Source of the DNA: JAGTVG01 sp964389805
GTDB taxonomy: Bacteria; Bacteroidota; Bacteroidia; Cytophagales; Cyclobacteriaceae
NCBI GenBank assembly: GCA_964389805.1
Contig: CAYMFU010000307.1
Location: forward strand, 1-14,567
DNA: 14,567 nucleotides
Direction: 5' to 3'
Position 1 is the stretch's first letter; each line of letters begins with the position of its first letter. The notes below the pieces were generated by a model. That model made no database searches, was not told the DNA's origin, and saw nothing but the letters and a program-made list of their open reading frames with translations. Made by a program: the position numbers and the translations under genes. Below are positions 13,584-14,567 of this stretch, one piece after another.

Positions 13584-14567
13584 ATGCAAACTATAGCTGT
13601 ATTGGGCGCAGGTAGGGTAGGGAATGCCATGGCTAGAGACCTGGCGACTAAATTTCATATAACAGCTTTCGATATAAATGGCAACAATCTGGCGGAACTT
13701 GAAGGGTATGAAAATATTCAAATCCACAATTTGGACCTTCAATCCTCTGATTTTATTGAAATATTAAAGGATTATGACCTGGTCATCAGCGCCGTTCCGG
13801 GTTTTATGGGATTCGGAATACTAAAAAAAGTGATCGAATGCGGTAAAGATGTGGTTGATATATCATTCTTCCCTGAAGATCCCTTTGAGTTGGATATTCT
13901 TGCAAAAAAAATGGGCGTTTGTGCGGTTGTGGATTGCGGTGTGGCACCCGGAATGGGAAATGTGATTCTGGGGAGGTATAATGAATTAATGAAAGTTCAT
14001 ACTTATGAATGCCTTGTAGGTGGTCTTCCTATAAAAAGGGATTGGCCTTTTCAATATAAAGCAGGATTCTCGCCCATAGATGTTATTGAAGAATACGTGA
14101 GGCCAGCCAGATATGTCCAAAAGGGAGAGCTCGTTGTACGTGAAGCTCTTTCAGATCCCGAATTAGTTAATTTTGATAAGATTGGCACTTTAGAATCTTT
14201 CAATACGGATGGATTAAGAACTTTAATTAATACAATGCAAATACCGGATATGATAGAAAAAACATTAAGATATCCAGGAAGTCTTGACCCTTTACGAGTT
14301 TTAAGAAATTGTGGACTTTTCTCTGAAACACCGGTAGAGATCGACGGTAAAAAGATCAAACCGATAGATCTTACATGCAAACTTCTTTTCCCATTGTGGA
14401 AGCTTGAAAAAGAAGATATCGATATTACTGTGATGCGGATTATCATAAAAGGTGATCATGATGGAGAATATATGGAAATCATGTATGATTTATATGATGA
14501 GAAAGATGCTGAAAACCAGAATTCTTCAATGGCCCGTACGACCGGATATACATGTACGGCAGTTGCG
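13584..14567 (+). CDS. saccharopine dehydrogenase-like oxidoreductase, 3' end missing
   Basis: From ATG at 13584 a frame stays open for 328 codons to the window edge, so the C-terminus is cut off. The N-terminus is a Rossmann NAD(P)-binding motif, IAVLGAGRVGNAMARDL. DYDLVISAVPGFMGFGIL, DCGVAPGMGNVILGRY, GGLPIKRDWPFQYKAGFSP and SSMARTTGYTCTA follow, the order seen in saccharopine dehydrogenase and related lysine dehydrogenases (Sacchrp_dh_NADP plus Sacchrp_dh_C). Likely reaction: NAD(P)-dependent oxidation or reduction at a secondary amine of an amino acid, with lysine/saccharopine as the first guess. Other members act on carboxynorspermidine, so the substrate is open. The 6-bp spacing makes co-transcription with the peptidase gene likely. 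The incomplete end explains why it could be missed by callers that require a stop codon. Confidence 0.88.
   Translation, partial: MQTIAVLGAGRVGNAMARDLATKFHITAFDINGNNLAELEGYENIQIHNLDLQSSDFIEILKDYDLVISAVPGFMGFGILKKVIECGKDVVDISFFPEDPFELDILAKKMGVCAVVDCGVAPGMGNVILGRYNELMKVHTYECLVGGLPIKRDWPFQYKAGFSPIDVIEEYVRPARYVQKGELVVREALSDPELVNFDKIGTLESFNTDGLRTLINTMQIPDMIEKTLRYPGSLDPLRVLRNCGLFSETPVEIDGKKIKPIDLTCKLLFPLWKLEKEDIDITVMRIIIKGDHDGEYMEIMYDLYDEKDAENQNSSMARTTGYTCTAVA

Noticed and set aside
14051..14446. 131-codon minus-strand frame
   Set aside because: It lies opposite the saccharopine dehydrogenase-like gene, whose motifs are clear on the plus strand.

Overview
The window is ordinary, gene-dense chromosomal DNA from a member of the Bacteroidota (Cytophagales or Flavobacteriia type; I cannot place it further). 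The evidence is low GC, genes without Shine-Dalgarno sequences, promoter elements resembling TTTG / TAnnTTTG, and family content typical of that phylum: DUF4252 proteins behind an ECF sigma/anti-sigma pair, a DUF4097 repeat protein, PD40 propeller and M28-PDZ lipoproteins. No tRNA, rRNA, transposon, phage gene or CRISPR array was seen.

Layout. (1) 1-1935, minus strand: start of a branched-chain amino acid operon. A probable promoter (about 1905-1935) is followed by a 22-residue Ile/Val-rich leader peptide (1791-1859), a terminator/antiterminator switch (1735-1795), ilvD (52-1722) and the first codons of a next gene, probably ilvB (1-41). (2) 2208-6834: an exported DUF4097 protein with an 18-residue SSGN repeat faces a membrane hybrid histidine kinase, with stops 3 bp apart. 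Divergent from the kinase is a four-gene unit: ECF sigma factor, membrane anti-sigma factor and two tandem DUF4252 exported proteins, closed by a clear terminator. An ECF-type promoter (TGTAAC-N16-CGTC) sits just before the sigma gene and suggests autoregulation. (3) 6838-9168: a 19-bp perfect palindrome, then a BASS-family sodium symporter and a membrane PlsC-type acyltransferase with no bases between them. (4) 9317-10810: a class V aminotransferase-fold PLP enzyme with a GGCSCAG motif. (5) 10811-11143: a 333-bp gap with a repeated CCCGGG palindrome, possible RNA stems and a U8 terminator on the plus strand. (6) 11144-14567: a PD40 beta-propeller lipoprotein (minus) diverges from an M28 peptidase-PDZ lipoprotein, which is followed after 6 bp by a saccharopine dehydrogenase-like oxidoreductase that runs off the window end.

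How the parts may work together. The ilv leader reads as a classical transcription attenuator tuned to isoleucine/valine supply. The kinase, sigma/anti-sigma unit and exported DUF4097/DUF4252 proteins look like envelope signalling genes, but a shared circuit is inference. The peptidase and saccharopine dehydrogenase-like gene are probably co-transcribed. I see no convincing wholly new system. The items most worth a second look are the ilv attenuator, the sigma/DUF4252 unit with its promoter, and the structured 10811-11143 gap.
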